Origin: a virus
IMG/VR virus record: IMGVR_UViG_3300027782_000169
Location: 1 to 38,495 of that record
DNA length: 38,495 nucleotides
Direction: 5' to 3' (one strand)
Shown: one piece after another, positions 9,182 to 18,590 of the stretch
Layout: every line of letters begins with the position of its first letter
How positions within the stretch are numbered: position 1 is the first letter of the stretch
Position numbers and translations under genes: made by a program
The notes under the pieces: model-generated
What the model was told of the DNA's origin: nothing
What the model saw: the letters and a program-made list of their open reading frames with translations, nothing else
Databases searched by the model: none

Positions 9182-10918
9182 ATGGCTATTCAGGTAGGAG
9201 GAACTACTGTTATTGATAACAGTAGGAATATACAAAATATTGGTGTCGCAACCATTACCAATGGTTTCAACGTAGGGTCTGGTGGCACAGTAATCACCAC
9301 AACTGCTGCTGGTTTGGTTGGTATTGGAACTATAAATCCATCAACAACATTTCACGTTCAAGGTGATGTACTATTCACTGGTATTACAACAGTAGGTTTC
9401 ATTACTGCTACTAATCTTAGAGTTTCTGGTATTACGACAGTAGGTTTCATTACTGCCACAAATCTTCAGGTTTCTGGCATTTCAACAGTAGGTTTTATTA
9501 CTGCCAATAATGCTTATGTTGGAGTTGCGACGGTAGGTGCTCTTAGTGTTACTGGTACTTTCAAAGATTCCACAGGCTCCACAGGAATAACAGGTAAACT
9601 TCTTCAATCTACTGAAACTGGTACTGAGTGGATTACTTATATTCCTGTCGTTATTGGTGGAAAATTTGATGCAACGATTGATAATGTACTTTATATTCAA
9701 CCAACAGGAACCTTAGATATTGTTGGAGTAGGTACAACAACATCTCAAATCACAACACTTCCTGGTGGTTCGAATGAATATATTATTCATTCAATGCACG
9801 TTACGAACGTATCCAATGGTGATGCAGAAATCACTGCTGGTTTTCTAATGAATGCAAAAAAAGTTCCAGCAACTATTAGTATAGGTGGTGGTGCAGGTAT
9901 TAATACTATTACAGTTAGCTCTGCAAGTAGTATTACTGTCGGTATGGCTGTTACAGGACAAGGAAATATTGGAGAAACAACAGGTATTGGTTCAACTGCT
10001 GGATTCCAGTTTAATACTTATGTGACCAGTGTAGATAGTAATAGAATTACATTAAGCAAACCAATAGCAGGTGCTTCTGTGAGTGGTACTGCTTGGTTCT
10101 CACCTGTTACAAAAGTTTCATCCAGACTTCCAGTTCCTGTTGGTTCTGCAGTTGAACTCTTAAAACAACCAATGATTCTAAATGCATTGGATAGCATTGT
10201 GTTACAATCTACTGGTGCAAGTTCTGGTATTAGTTCAACATCAGAAGCATTAATTTCACAAACAGCAGGTTCTAATATATTAACGGTTTCTGCTGGTTCC
10301 GCAATTACAAGTTTTGTTGCAGCAGGTCAATTAATTCAAGGAACTGGAACTAATACTGGTATTCAAACCAATACATTTGTGAGTGTTGGATATACTGGTT
10401 ATACTTCTGGTTCATTATCAATTCCTATGACAAGACCAGCAACAGTATCACTTGCATCTACAATACTTTCATTCACAGAAGTCGTTGCACCACAAGACGG
10501 TGCATTGCAAGCAACGATTGTTTACCAATCAACAACTGATACTTCATATATTAATGGAACTGGAACTGTTGCTGGAATTTCTACAAATACTACATCAGTA
10601 ACTGCAGGTCTTTCTGTGATTCCAGTTGCTTATTATTCAACTGGAAATTCATTCCCATCAGTTATTCAATCTATAAGAGTTTCTAATATTTCTGATGCTA
10701 ATATCTATCCTGGTGGTGATTATCCTGTATCTGTAGGTATTGGTAATGCTGATACAATATTTACCTGGTTAGCATATAATATGGTAATTCCAAAGAACTC
10801 TTCAATTGAACTTTGCGAATCACCAAAGAGATTGAATATTGGTCAATCAATTTTTGCGATTGCCAACACACCATATACAATTGATATAACAATCGCAGGA
10901 AAACAAAAAACTACTTAA
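9182..10918 (+). CDS. Tail fibre protein
   Basis: A 578-residue fibre with N-terminus MAIQVGGTTVIDNSRNIQNIG, a common opening of cyanophage fibres. GIGTINPSTTFHVQG follows near residue 55, then three near-identical ITTVGFITATNLRVSG repeats (about 9378-9505) and a FKDSTGSTGITGKLLQST / GTEW element that the fibre ending at 1436 also has. The C-terminal 400 residues are Ser/Thr/Gly-rich beta structure with repeated YxSTGxSxPxVIQSIRVSNISDA-type elements (positions about 160-200 and 490-530 resemble each other), so the tip may hold two related domains. Expected in the virion as a receptor-binding or baseplate-attached fibre. The next gene starts 3 nt downstream. Confidence 0.8.
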   Translation: MAIQVGGTTVIDNSRNIQNIGVATITNGFNVGSGGTVITTTAAGLVGIGTINPSTTFHVQGDVLFTGITTVGFITATNLRVSGITTVGFITATNLQVSGISTVGFITANNAYVGVATVGALSVTGTFKDSTGSTGITGKLLQSTETGTEWITYIPVVIGGKFDATIDNVLYIQPTGTLDIVGVGTTTSQITTLPGGSNEYIIHSMHVTNVSNGDAEITAGFLMNAKKVPATISIGGGAGINTITVSSASSITVGMAVTGQGNIGETTGIGSTAGFQFNTYVTSVDSNRITLSKPIAGASVSGTAWFSPVTKVSSRLPVPVGSAVELLKQPMILNALDSIVLQSTGASSGISSTSEALISQTAGSNILTVSAGSAITSFVAAGQLIQGTGTNTGIQTNTFVSVGYTGYTSGSLSIPMTRPATVSLASTILSFTEVVAPQDGALQATIVYQSTTDTSYINGTGTVAGISTNTTSVTAGLSVIPVAYYSTGNSFPSVIQSIRVSNISDANIYPGGDYPVSVGIGNADTIFTWLAYNMVIPKNSSIELCESPKRLNIGQSIFAIANTPYTIDITIAGKQKTT

Positions 10919-10921
10919 TTT

Positions 10922-11575
10922 ATGAGTATCCTTATATCATTACCTTGTTATGGTGGATTGGTGAATGAAAAAACCACGACATCACTATTTAATCTTGGTA
11001 AACTTTTAGTTCGTAATAATATAGACCACGGCATAATGACTGTGGCAAATGAGTCCTTGATTACTCACGGACGGTCAAGAATTGCTAATTTCTTTATGAA
11101 TAATACAGAGTTTGAGTATCTGTTCTGTCTGGATGCTGATGTTGCATTTCAACCAGAAGATATGTTGAAGTTATATTCGTATCAAAAACCAATTGTGTCT
11201 GCATCATATCCTATGAAGACACTACCAATAAGACACTGTTATGAACTTTATAATCCTGTAAAGTTATGTGGAAATCTGGTAAAGATTGGTGGAATTGGAA
11301 TGGGTTTTGTGTTAATTCATAGAAGTGTGTTTGAGAAACTAAATAAGTATTATAGTGAATTAAAGTATTTTCCAGGGTTGAATAATTCAAACTATCCAAT
11401 TACTGAAAAAGAATATCATAATTCATATCACTACTTTGCAGAAATGAATAAGGAAGGAAAATACTTGGGAGAAGATATGAGTTTCTTTCATCGTGTAAGT
11501 GATATTGGTTATGATGTTTGGATGGATACAAGTATAGAATTACAGCACATCGGTTCTCACGTATTCGGTAAGTAA
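10922..11575 (+). CDS. GT-A fold glycosyltransferase (GT2-like)
   Basis: A 217-residue cytoplasmic enzyme. It opens MSILISLPCYGG as the first Rossmann strand. It has ANESLITHGRSRIANFF (a nucleotide-sugar contact loop common in these enzymes), the D71-x-D73 metal site in FCLDADVAF, IGMGFVLIHRSVFE near residue 125, and the acceptor-side E184-D185 in LGEDMSFFHRV with a late His in ELQHIGSHVF. The length is normal for a single-domain GT2-like enzyme. It sits between a fibre and a Kelch-like protein, with starts 3 nt and 1 nt from its neighbours' ends, which suggests glycosylation of virion or host-surface structures. Donor and acceptor are unknown. Confidence 0.75.
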   Translation: MSILISLPCYGGLVNEKTTTSLFNLGKLLVRNNIDHGIMTVANESLITHGRSRIANFFMNNTEFEYLFCLDADVAFQPEDMLKLYSYQKPIVSASYPMKTLPIRHCYELYNPVKLCGNLVKIGGIGMGFVLIHRSVFEKLNKYYSELKYFPGLNNSNYPITEKEYHNSYHYFAEMNKEGKYLGEDMSFFHRVSDIGYDVWMDTSIELQHIGSHVFGK

Positions 11576-11576
11576 A

Positions 11577-13484
11577 ATGGCAATTGGAGTATTTGGTCTA
11601 CAAGTTGCTTATAGATTGAAGAGACTTGAGGTGATGAGTACTGATAATACTCACGGTTGGTTTGGTGGTGGAAATCCTTTTCCAGGATATTCAACAGTAG
11701 AACGTATAGATTTTTCTAATGATTCTGCAACTGCATCAGTTAGAGGTCCATTAAGTTCAGTAAGATATATTTTATCCGCAACAGGAAACTCTAATTATGG
11801 TTGGTTTGGTGGTGGGTCTTCTCCTGGACGAGTATCAACAGTAAACCGCATAGATTTCTCTAATGATTCGGCAACAGCATCAGTAAGAGGTTCATTAAGT
11901 TCTGCAAGAAGTAATTCAGCAGCAACAGGAAACTCTAACTATGGTTGGTTTGGTGGTGGATATAATCCTACACCAGCAAGAGTATCAACAGTAGACCGTA
12001 TAGATTTCTCAAATGATTCTTCAACGGCATCACCAAGAGGTCCATTAAGTTTAGAAAGAAGTACTTTAGCAGCAACAGGAAACTCTAACTATGGTTGGTT
12101 TGGTGGTGGTTTTCCAGGACCATTATCAACAGTAGACCGTATAGATTTCTCTAATGATTCTTCCACGGCATCAGTTAGAGGACCATTAAGTTCGGCAAGA
12201 GGATATGTAGTAGCAACAGGAAACTCTAACTATGGTTGGGTTGGTGGAGGACAAGGACCATTATCAACAGTAGAGCGTATAGATTTCTCTAATGATTCTT
12301 CAACAGCATCTTCAAGAGGTCCATTAAGTTTAGCAAGATCTAGTCATGCAGCAACAGGAAATTCTAACTATGGTTGGTTTGGTGGTGGTAATGGTCCATC
12401 AACAGTAGACCGTATAGATTTCTCTAATGATTCTCCCACGGCATCAGTAAGAGGTCCATTAAGTTTAGCAAGAAATAATTTAGCAGCAACATCAGGACAG
12501 GCAAAAGGACCAGCAATCAAACTGCAAAAGTCAGGGAATTATGGTTGGTTTGGTGGTGGTCAAGGTGACAGTCCAGTTGTGATATTAGCAACAGTGGACC
12601 GAATAGATTTTTCCAATGATACTCCAACAGCATCACCAAGAACTGGAACTTTAAGTTTAGCAAGAATGAGATTAGCAGCAACAGGAAACTCTAACTATGG
12701 TTGGTTTGGTGGTGGTTATGGACCTTTAATACATCAAAAAATAGTAGATCGCATAGATTTTTCTAATGATTCTGCATCAGCATCAGTTAGAGGTCCATTA
12801 ATTACGGAAAGATCCAACTTAGCAGCAACAGGAAACTCTAACTATGGTTGGTTTGCTGGTGGAAATAGTGGACTATCCTCTGTTGTTACTTCTCAACCAG
12901 AGTTAGCAGTAGTAGAACGTATAAATTTCTCTAATGATTCTGTATCAGCATCAGTTAGAGGTCCATTAGGTTTAGGAAAAAGAACTGGACTAGCAGCAAC
13001 AGGAAACTCTAACTATGGTTGGTTTGCTGGTGGTCGTGCAACAGTCCCACCATCACCGAGCATATATTATTCAACAGTAGAACGTATAAATTTCTCTAAT
13101 GATTCTCCTACGACATCACCAAGAGGACCATTAAATCAAGGAAGACATTCTTTTGCAGCAACAGGAAACTCTAACTATGGTTGGTTTGGTGGTGGTTTAA
13201 ATCCAGCATACACACCAACAACTTTATCATCAATAGACCGCATAGATTTTTCAAATGATTCTGTGTCAGCATTGGCTAGGGGTTCGTTGAGTGCAATAAG
13301 ATATAGTATGGGAGCAACAGGAAACTCTAACTATGGTTGGTTTGGTGGTGGAAAAACTCCAACATCTTCTACCAATAATGTTTATCGTATAAATTTTTCC
13401 AATGATTCTGTAGCAACATCATCAAGAGGTCTATTAAGTTCAGCAAGATATCGTCACGCAGCAACCTCCAACACCCCAACATAA
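11577..13484 (+). CDS. Kelch-like repeat protein 1, two predicted six-bladed propellers
   Basis: A 635-residue protein made almost wholly of about 50-residue repeats: GWFGGG, a variable loop, V(D/E)RIDFSNDS, TAS-x-RGPLS, a variable loop, then AATGNSNY. Aligned to Kelch, GGG ends strand 2, VDRIDF is strand 3, RGPLS strand 4 and AATGNSN strand 1. I count 12 VDRIDF units: six, then an AATSGQAKG...QKSGNYGW linker, then six more ending AATSN. Each half begins at strand 2 and ends at strand 1, the circular closure expected of a propeller. The first 30 residues (MAIGVFGLQVAYRLKR) are non-repeat. Probable virion or receptor-binding protein. Paralogues are at 14957 and 18591. Confidence 0.75.
   Translation: MAIGVFGLQVAYRLKRLEVMSTDNTHGWFGGGNPFPGYSTVERIDFSNDSATASVRGPLSSVRYILSATGNSNYGWFGGGSSPGRVSTVNRIDFSNDSATASVRGSLSSARSNSAATGNSNYGWFGGGYNPTPARVSTVDRIDFSNDSSTASPRGPLSLERSTLAATGNSNYGWFGGGFPGPLSTVDRIDFSNDSSTASVRGPLSSARGYVVATGNSNYGWVGGGQGPLSTVERIDFSNDSSTASSRGPLSLARSSHAATGNSNYGWFGGGNGPSTVDRIDFSNDSPTASVRGPLSLARNNLAATSGQAKGPAIKLQKSGNYGWFGGGQGDSPVVILATVDRIDFSNDTPTASPRTGTLSLARMRLAATGNSNYGWFGGGYGPLIHQKIVDRIDFSNDSASASVRGPLITERSNLAATGNSNYGWFAGGNSGLSSVVTSQPELAVVERINFSNDSVSASVRGPLGLGKRTGLAATGNSNYGWFAGGRATVPPSPSIYYSTVERINFSNDSPTTSPRGPLNQGRHSFAATGNSNYGWFGGGLNPAYTPTTLSSIDRIDFSNDSVSALARGSLSAIRYSMGATGNSNYGWFGGGKTPTSSTNNVYRINFSNDSVATSSRGLLSSARYRHAATSNTPT
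12532..12656 (+). repeat. 125-bp exact repeat, copy 1 (Kelch 1 unit 7)
   Basis: Identical to 19930-20054. It spans the inter-propeller linker end, GWFGGGQGDSPVVILATVDR and the next strands. The shared synonymous variants (GTGGACCGAATAG instead of the usual GTAGACCGTATAG) show recent exchange between paralogues, not only protein-level selection. Confidence 0.85.
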
Positions 13485-13487
13485 ATA
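13481..13487 (+). promoter_or_regulatory. T4-type late promoter box overlapping a stop codon
   Basis: ATAAATA, where the TAA stop of the Kelch-like gene (13482-13484) is part of the box. The downstream ATG is at 13509. The same arrangement and nearly the same leader occur at 20846. Confidence 0.65.
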
Positions 13488-13508
13488 CCTCAAACTACAT
13501 TATTGCTA

Positions 13509-14120
13509 ATGAAGCAGAACATTATTATTGTTGATAATTTCTATGAGAATCCATATGAAGTTCGTCAATACGCACTGAACCTGGAATATCCACAACCACA
13601 AGACGGTTATACATATCCAGGTAGAAACTCCAAAGGAACTTTTTACAACAAAGAGATTCACGATAAGTTTGAGAATCTCATTGGAAGACATTTAGTTCCT
13701 GCTGATTGTGGTAATCACGGAGATTTTAGATTATCATTAGAAGCAGATACATATCAACAAGATATTCATATTGACCCAATCTGGGAATGGGGTTGTGTTC
13801 TTTATATGAATCTACCACATCAGTGTATTGATGATGCGGGAACATCTTTTTGGAAACATAAGAAACTGGGATGGGAAAGATGCCCTGAAAGAGAAGAAGC
13901 ATCTTGGTTTGGTTATACGTCTTATGATGAAATTCGTGATGGTATTATCTATGGTGATGGACTTGACCGTTCCAAGTGGGAGAGATACTGTCTTGCGAAT
14001 ATGAGGTATAATAGAGCAGTTATATTTGATCCAAAACTCTGGCACTCGCACGGAGCAAACTTTGGAGATAGTTTAGAAAATGGTAGATTAGTTCAATTGT
14101 TCTTCTTTAATAATGCATAA
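13509..14120 (+). CDS. 2OG-Fe(II) oxygenase-like protein, DUF6445 type
   Basis: The ATG at 13509 is preferred over a TTG at 13503 because the product then starts MKQNIIIVDNFYENPYEVRQYAL, matching the related protein at 8559. The protein has 203 residues. Candidate iron ligands are H87-x-D89 (DIHIDPIW) and a distal His in LWHSHGANFG (H179 or H181), with R-L-V-Q-L-FFF as the C-terminal 2OG-binding strand. A GTSFWKHKKLGW segment corresponds to the GTSLLSHKKTG of the paralogue. It is transcribed from a late box and its stop overlaps the next start by 8 nt. A role in hydroxylating fibre proteins is inference. Confidence 0.7.
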   Translation: MKQNIIIVDNFYENPYEVRQYALNLEYPQPQDGYTYPGRNSKGTFYNKEIHDKFENLIGRHLVPADCGNHGDFRLSLEADTYQQDIHIDPIWEWGCVLYMNLPHQCIDDAGTSFWKHKKLGWERCPEREEASWFGYTSYDEIRDGIIYGDGLDRSKWERYCLANMRYNRAVIFDPKLWHSHGANFGDSLENGRLVQLFFFNNA

Positions 14121-14952
14121 TATGAATAAAGATTACATTTTTGTTTCTGGACTTCCAAGATCAGGAAGCACCTTATTTAAAGCAATATTAAATCAAAATC
14201 CAGATATTCACGCAGGAGCAATCTCACCAGTTCTTGAAGTGATGTATTATACGGAACAATATTTTAATGAATCAGAGCAGGCACTTGCATATCCAAAACC
14301 ACCTCAACAACATAAGATTATTTCAAGTGTGATTGATAATTATTATAGTGATATTGATAAACCAATTATAGCAGATTGTTGCAGAGCTTGGCCTAATAAC
14401 ACCGATAGAATTCAAGAATACATTACAAAGACTCCAAAAATTCTGTGTCCTGTGAGAGATGTAGTAGAGATTCTTGCATCTTTTATTCAAATGATTCATC
14501 GCAATTCTAATCAAGTATCATTCGTAGATAAGGCACTCATAGATAAAGGATATACACCCACAGACGACAATCGTTGTGACTACCTAATGTGCCCCGAAGG
14601 TATCGTGGATCAGTCTCTGTATGCCTTTGGAGAGGGTTTCAGGAAGGGTTGTGAGAAGTATATGCATATGGTTGAGTATAATGACTTGGTGAATCGTCCA
14701 GAAGAAACGATGCATAAGGTTTATAAGTTCTTAGAGATTCCTGAATACAAACACGACTTTGGTAATGTGAGTCATAAATACCGTGAGAGAGATGATGAGG
14801 TTTACGGATTGAGTGATATGCACGAAGTTCGTAAGCAAGTGAAAAGAACTTCTAAAAGACCTGAAGAAGTTTTGAGTGATTATGTATTGAATAAGTATTC
14901 TGGTATGGAATTTTGGAGAAAGGCAAAACAACCCATCAGTCTTTTCATATAA
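14113..14952 (+). CDS. Sulfotransferase family protein
   Basis: A 279-residue protein (start 14113, or 14122 three codons later). The PAPS-binding P-loop is S12-G-L-P-R-S-G-S-T20 followed by LF, the standard 5'-phosphosulfate loop. The CPVRDVVEILASFIQM segment near residue 115 carries the 3'-phosphate-binding Arg and Ser. A C-terminal YNDLVNRPEETMHKVYKFL is the usual sulfotransferase helix. The enzyme moves sulfate from PAPS to a hydroxyl or amine. It sits between an oxygenase (which can create a hydroxyl) and a Kelch-like fibre gene, so hydroxylation then sulfation of a virion component is a reasonable but untested idea. Confidence 0.85.
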   Translation: MHNMNKDYIFVSGLPRSGSTLFKAILNQNPDIHAGAISPVLEVMYYTEQYFNESEQALAYPKPPQQHKIISSVIDNYYSDIDKPIIADCCRAWPNNTDRIQEYITKTPKILCPVRDVVEILASFIQMIHRNSNQVSFVDKALIDKGYTPTDDNRCDYLMCPEGIVDQSLYAFGEGFRKGCEKYMHMVEYNDLVNRPEETMHKVYKFLEIPEYKHDFGNVSHKYRERDDEVYGLSDMHEVRKQVKRTSKRPEEVLSDYVLNKYSGMEFWRKAKQPISLFI

Positions 14953-14956
14953 GTAA

Positions 14957-16840
14957 ATGACAATCAATAATAACAATATATTTGGAGCATTTACACTTGG
15001 AGAGGTTCGTAGTGGACGACTGACTGGTGAGTGGTTAAATAAAGAATCCGTTGCGAATTATGGTTGGTTTGGTGGTGGTTATGTTTTTCCATCAAATCCA
15101 TCTCCATATAAGTCAACAGTAGACCGTATAGATTTTTCCAATGATTCAATAACAGCATCAGTTAGAGGTTCATTAACTTCACAAAGAAGAGAATTAGGAA
15201 CAACAGGAAACTCTAACTATGGTTGGTTTGGTGGTGGCACTATTGTACCAGTAATAATTGTATCAACAGTAGACCGTATTGATTTCTCAAATGATTCTTC
15301 TACATCATTGGCAAGAAGTCCATTAAATTCGCCAAGAAATCAATTAGCAGCAACAGGAAACTCTAACTATGGTTGGTTTGGTGGAGGCACTACTCCAACA
15401 ACAGTATCAACAGTAGACCGTATAGATTTCTCTAATGATTCTTCTAATTTATTACCAAGAAGTCCATTAAGTTTAGCAAGAAGTTCTTTAGCAGCAACAG
15501 GAAACTCTAACTATGGTTGGTTTGGTGGAGGATATTTTCCAACACCAGCAACATATTCAACAGTAGACCGTATAGATTTCTCGAATGATTTAGCACAAGC
15601 ATCACCAAGAAGTCCATTAAGTTCAGCAAGAGGATATTTAGCAGCAACAGGAAACTCTAATTATGGTTGGTTTGGTAATAGTTCAAGAGTAGACCGTATA
15701 GATTTCTCAAATGATTCTTCAACAGCATCAGTTAGAGGTTCATTACTTTCATCAAAACAGAGGTCAGCAGCAACAGGAAACTCCAACTATGGTTGGTGGG
15801 GTGGTGGTTTCCCAGCAGTAGCAACAGTAAACCGTATAGATTTTTCGAATGATTCTTCAACAGCATCACCCAGAGGTGCATTGAGTGCAGCAAGATATGG
15901 TTTAGCAGCAACATCAGGAGTTCTCAATATTCGCAGACAAAAAGCAGGGAATTATGGTTGGTTCGGTGGGGGTTCTCCTGGCCCATTAGCAACAGTAGAC
16001 CGTATAGATTTTTCTAATGATACTGTTACTGGACCATCATTAATAAGAGGTCCATTAACTTCAGCAAGATATAGTTTAGCAGCAACAGGAAACTCTAACT
16101 ATGGTTGGTTTGGTGGAGGTGCCACACCAACAACAGATAGAGTAGAACGTATAGATTTTTCAAATGATTCTTCAACAGCATCAGTTAGAGGTCCATTAAG
16201 TTTAGTAAGAACTGATCACGCAGCAACAGGAAATTTTAACTATGGTTGGTTTGGTGGTGGTTTTTCACCATTCTTATCAAACACAGTAGACCGTATTGAT
16301 TTCTCAAATGATTCTTCTACATCATTGGCAAGAAGTCCATTAAGTAGTGTGGGAAGATCTAATCAAGGAGCAACAGGAAACTCTAACTATGGGTGGTTTG
16401 GTGGTGGTTTTCCAGGACCATTATCAACAGTAGACCGTATAAATTTTGCAAATGATTCTTCAACAGTATCAGTTAGAGGTCCATTAAGTTTAGTAAGATA
16501 TCATTTAGCAGCAACAGGAAACTCCAACTATGGTTGGTTTGGTGGAGGTGAAAATCCAGCAAACATACCAGCAACAGTAGCAACAGTAGACCGTATAGAT
16601 TTTTCCAATGATTCTGTATCAGCATCAGTTAGAGGTCCAATAGGTGCAGCAAGATATAGAGCAGCAGCAACGGGAAACTCTAACTATGGTTGGTTTGGTG
16701 GTGGTAATATTCCAGGACCATCAGTAGTAGCAACAGTAACTCGTATAGATTTCTCCAATGATTCGGTAACAGCATCAGGAAGAGGAGCATTAAGTGCAGC
16801 AAGACAAAGATTAGCAGCGACATCAAACACTAACAAATAA
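14957..16840 (+). CDS. Kelch-like repeat protein 2, two predicted six-bladed propellers
   Basis: A 627-residue paralogue of the proteins at 11577 and 18591. After a 38-residue leader (MTINNNNIFGAFTLGEV) come 12 VDRIDFSNDS units, again split six and six by AATSGVLNIRRQKAGNYGW. Unit 4 ends GWFGN and unit 5 has the shortest strand 2-3 loop, while unit 6 opens GWWGGG; the rest keep GWFGGG. Variation is concentrated in the loop after GGG and in the loop after RGPLS, the two loops expected on one rim and side of a Kelch propeller. Units 2 and 9 share a long identical DNA stretch, pointing to gene conversion inside the gene. Confidence 0.75.
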   Translation: MTINNNNIFGAFTLGEVRSGRLTGEWLNKESVANYGWFGGGYVFPSNPSPYKSTVDRIDFSNDSITASVRGSLTSQRRELGTTGNSNYGWFGGGTIVPVIIVSTVDRIDFSNDSSTSLARSPLNSPRNQLAATGNSNYGWFGGGTTPTTVSTVDRIDFSNDSSNLLPRSPLSLARSSLAATGNSNYGWFGGGYFPTPATYSTVDRIDFSNDLAQASPRSPLSSARGYLAATGNSNYGWFGNSSRVDRIDFSNDSSTASVRGSLLSSKQRSAATGNSNYGWWGGGFPAVATVNRIDFSNDSSTASPRGALSAARYGLAATSGVLNIRRQKAGNYGWFGGGSPGPLATVDRIDFSNDTVTGPSLIRGPLTSARYSLAATGNSNYGWFGGGATPTTDRVERIDFSNDSSTASVRGPLSLVRTDHAATGNFNYGWFGGGFSPFLSNTVDRIDFSNDSSTSLARSPLSSVGRSNQGATGNSNYGWFGGGFPGPLSTVDRINFANDSSTVSVRGPLSLVRYHLAATGNSNYGWFGGGENPANIPATVATVDRIDFSNDSVSASVRGPIGAARYRAAATGNSNYGWFGGGNIPGPSVVATVTRIDFSNDSVTASGRGALSAARQRLAATSNTNK

Positions 16841-16845
16841 TTTTT

Positions 16846-18579
16846 ATGAAATCAGGAGCAAGTGAAAGTTCTTATGTCTTTCTTGAAGAATATTATAAGT
16901 TTCCAGAAAACATTATAGTTTCTCATTTACCACAAGAACTTCAACAATCAAATAAACCAGTCAAAGTATTGTGGTCGCAACATTCTTACGACCAACCAGT
17001 TTATCTTAATTTTGATTTTTCAATTTGTGATTTAATTGTCTCTCCATCTAACTGGTGTAGAGAGCAGTTCATTAAGTATCATCATATTCCAGAAGATAAA
17101 ATCGTCACAATTCCAACAGGAGTATCAAAGAAATTCACATACTCATCAAAAAAATCAAAGACATTTATCTATACCTCCATTCCTTATAAAGGTCTTGAAG
17201 TATTAGCACAAATCATTCCACATATTCCAGAGGCAACCTTCAAGATTTTCTCTGCGATGAATCTTTATGATATTGAAGAAGACCCATACACCGAACTTTA
17301 TGAGTATCTCAAATCACTTCCAAATGTCATCTACTCACCAGCAGTAGACCAAGCAGAACTGATAGAGCACTTACAAGATGCAGCATTCTTTATTCATCCT
17401 AATATCTGGGAAGAAACATTCTGCGTTTCATTAGCAGAAGCAATGTCTTGTGGATGCTTTCCAATTCTTACAGATATTGGAGCACTACCAGAAGTATCAA
17501 ATGAGATTGCGAATATTGTTCCTATGGAAGGAACAAGAACATCAAAAGGATATGAAGTTACAGACAACTTCCTAAATAACTTTATAGATGCCTGTAAGTC
17601 TGCGTTATATTTCTTTGATACTGATAGGCAATACTACGACCAAATTTCACAATCTGTTTCACATTATGCTACTGAAACTTATGATTGGAAAAAAATTGCA
17701 AACGTTTGGAAACAAACATTAGAACCATTTAGTAAACAAACTATGACTGAAAATTGTAACCAACTGCAAATTATTTCCCCAGAGGAAGCAGTAAATAACG
17801 AAGAATATCTAAAACAAGCATTTCAAGAAGTGCTTCGTTGGGAAGAAGCAGACAAAGAACTCGCACAGGGAAGAACTAATTTCCAGATTGAAAAGTTCTT
17901 TCTGTTAGAGCAATACACAGTTCCAGCAGCATTCCAGGCGGCAATTAAGAATCGTCGTATTCTTGCCGAAGGTTATATGCAGAAACTGATTGAGATGAAA
18001 GAGAAGGTTCGTGAGTTTGAGTATCGTTGGAAAGATAAGAATACTGATGAACCTGTGGAGTGGCACACTTCTGGACCTAATGGTGGTTCAACAAAACTCT
18101 ACTGGCACGATTTGGATTCAATTTCAACTCAAAACTACTTGAAGTCTTGTGAGCTGGAGATTCGTGACCGCATTCAACAAATGAATTTCTTTGATAAGAT
18201 TATTAATCGTTTGATTGAACTGAATGGTGGTAAGACGGTCACCAAAGAACAATTTGAGAATGAGGACCATATCTATTGGGAACGCAGATTTGCAGAGCAA
18301 TCTCTGGATGAAATGGTAAGTTCTAAGACTGGTATCAGTATCGGTAATCTTCACTCTATGAGAAGAGGAACTGCTCCTACATTAGTGAGTGATGATACCA
18401 ACCGAATTAAGAATGGTTATGGAGCACTTGCTGATGCGATTAATGACCCCGATAAATTCCTAAATACTCTGCAAGAGAAAGTTCTTCGTGGTATTGAAGA
18501 AGTGACGAATACTGATCTGGGTTTGATTGCACCTGGAGCAGAACAACATCAACAACTTTTAGAATCCAGAAACTCATAA
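16846..18579 (+). CDS. GT4-like glycosyltransferase fused to a C-terminal helical domain
   Basis: A 577-residue protein. Residues 1-290 resemble a GT-B, GT4-family glycosyltransferase: DLIVSPSNWCREQF and ITIPTGV-type (IVTIPTGVSKKF) mid-region, FIYTSIPYKGLEVL at the start of the second Rossmann domain, and the EX7E donor site E190/E198 in EETFCVSLAEAMSCG, followed by GALPEV. The N-terminal half is short, so the acceptor domain may be reduced. Residues about 300-577 form a charged helical region (RTNFQIEKFFLLEQYTVPAA, EMKEKVREFEYRWKD) that I do not recognise; it may bind a virion protein. It starts 5 nt after Kelch 2 and has a clear ribosome site for Kelch 3 at its end. Confidence 0.7.
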   Translation: MKSGASESSYVFLEEYYKFPENIIVSHLPQELQQSNKPVKVLWSQHSYDQPVYLNFDFSICDLIVSPSNWCREQFIKYHHIPEDKIVTIPTGVSKKFTYSSKKSKTFIYTSIPYKGLEVLAQIIPHIPEATFKIFSAMNLYDIEEDPYTELYEYLKSLPNVIYSPAVDQAELIEHLQDAAFFIHPNIWEETFCVSLAEAMSCGCFPILTDIGALPEVSNEIANIVPMEGTRTSKGYEVTDNFLNNFIDACKSALYFFDTDRQYYDQISQSVSHYATETYDWKKIANVWKQTLEPFSKQTMTENCNQLQIISPEEAVNNEEYLKQAFQEVLRWEEADKELAQGRTNFQIEKFFLLEQYTVPAAFQAAIKNRRILAEGYMQKLIEMKEKVREFEYRWKDKNTDEPVEWHTSGPNGGSTKLYWHDLDSISTQNYLKSCELEIRDRIQQMNFFDKIINRLIELNGGKTVTKEQFENEDHIYWERRFAEQSLDEMVSSKTGISIGNLHSMRRGTAPTLVSDDTNRIKNGYGALADAINDPDKFLNTLQEKVLRGIEEVTNTDLGLIAPGAEQHQQLLESRNS

Positions 18580-18590
18580 GGAGAAAGTAG

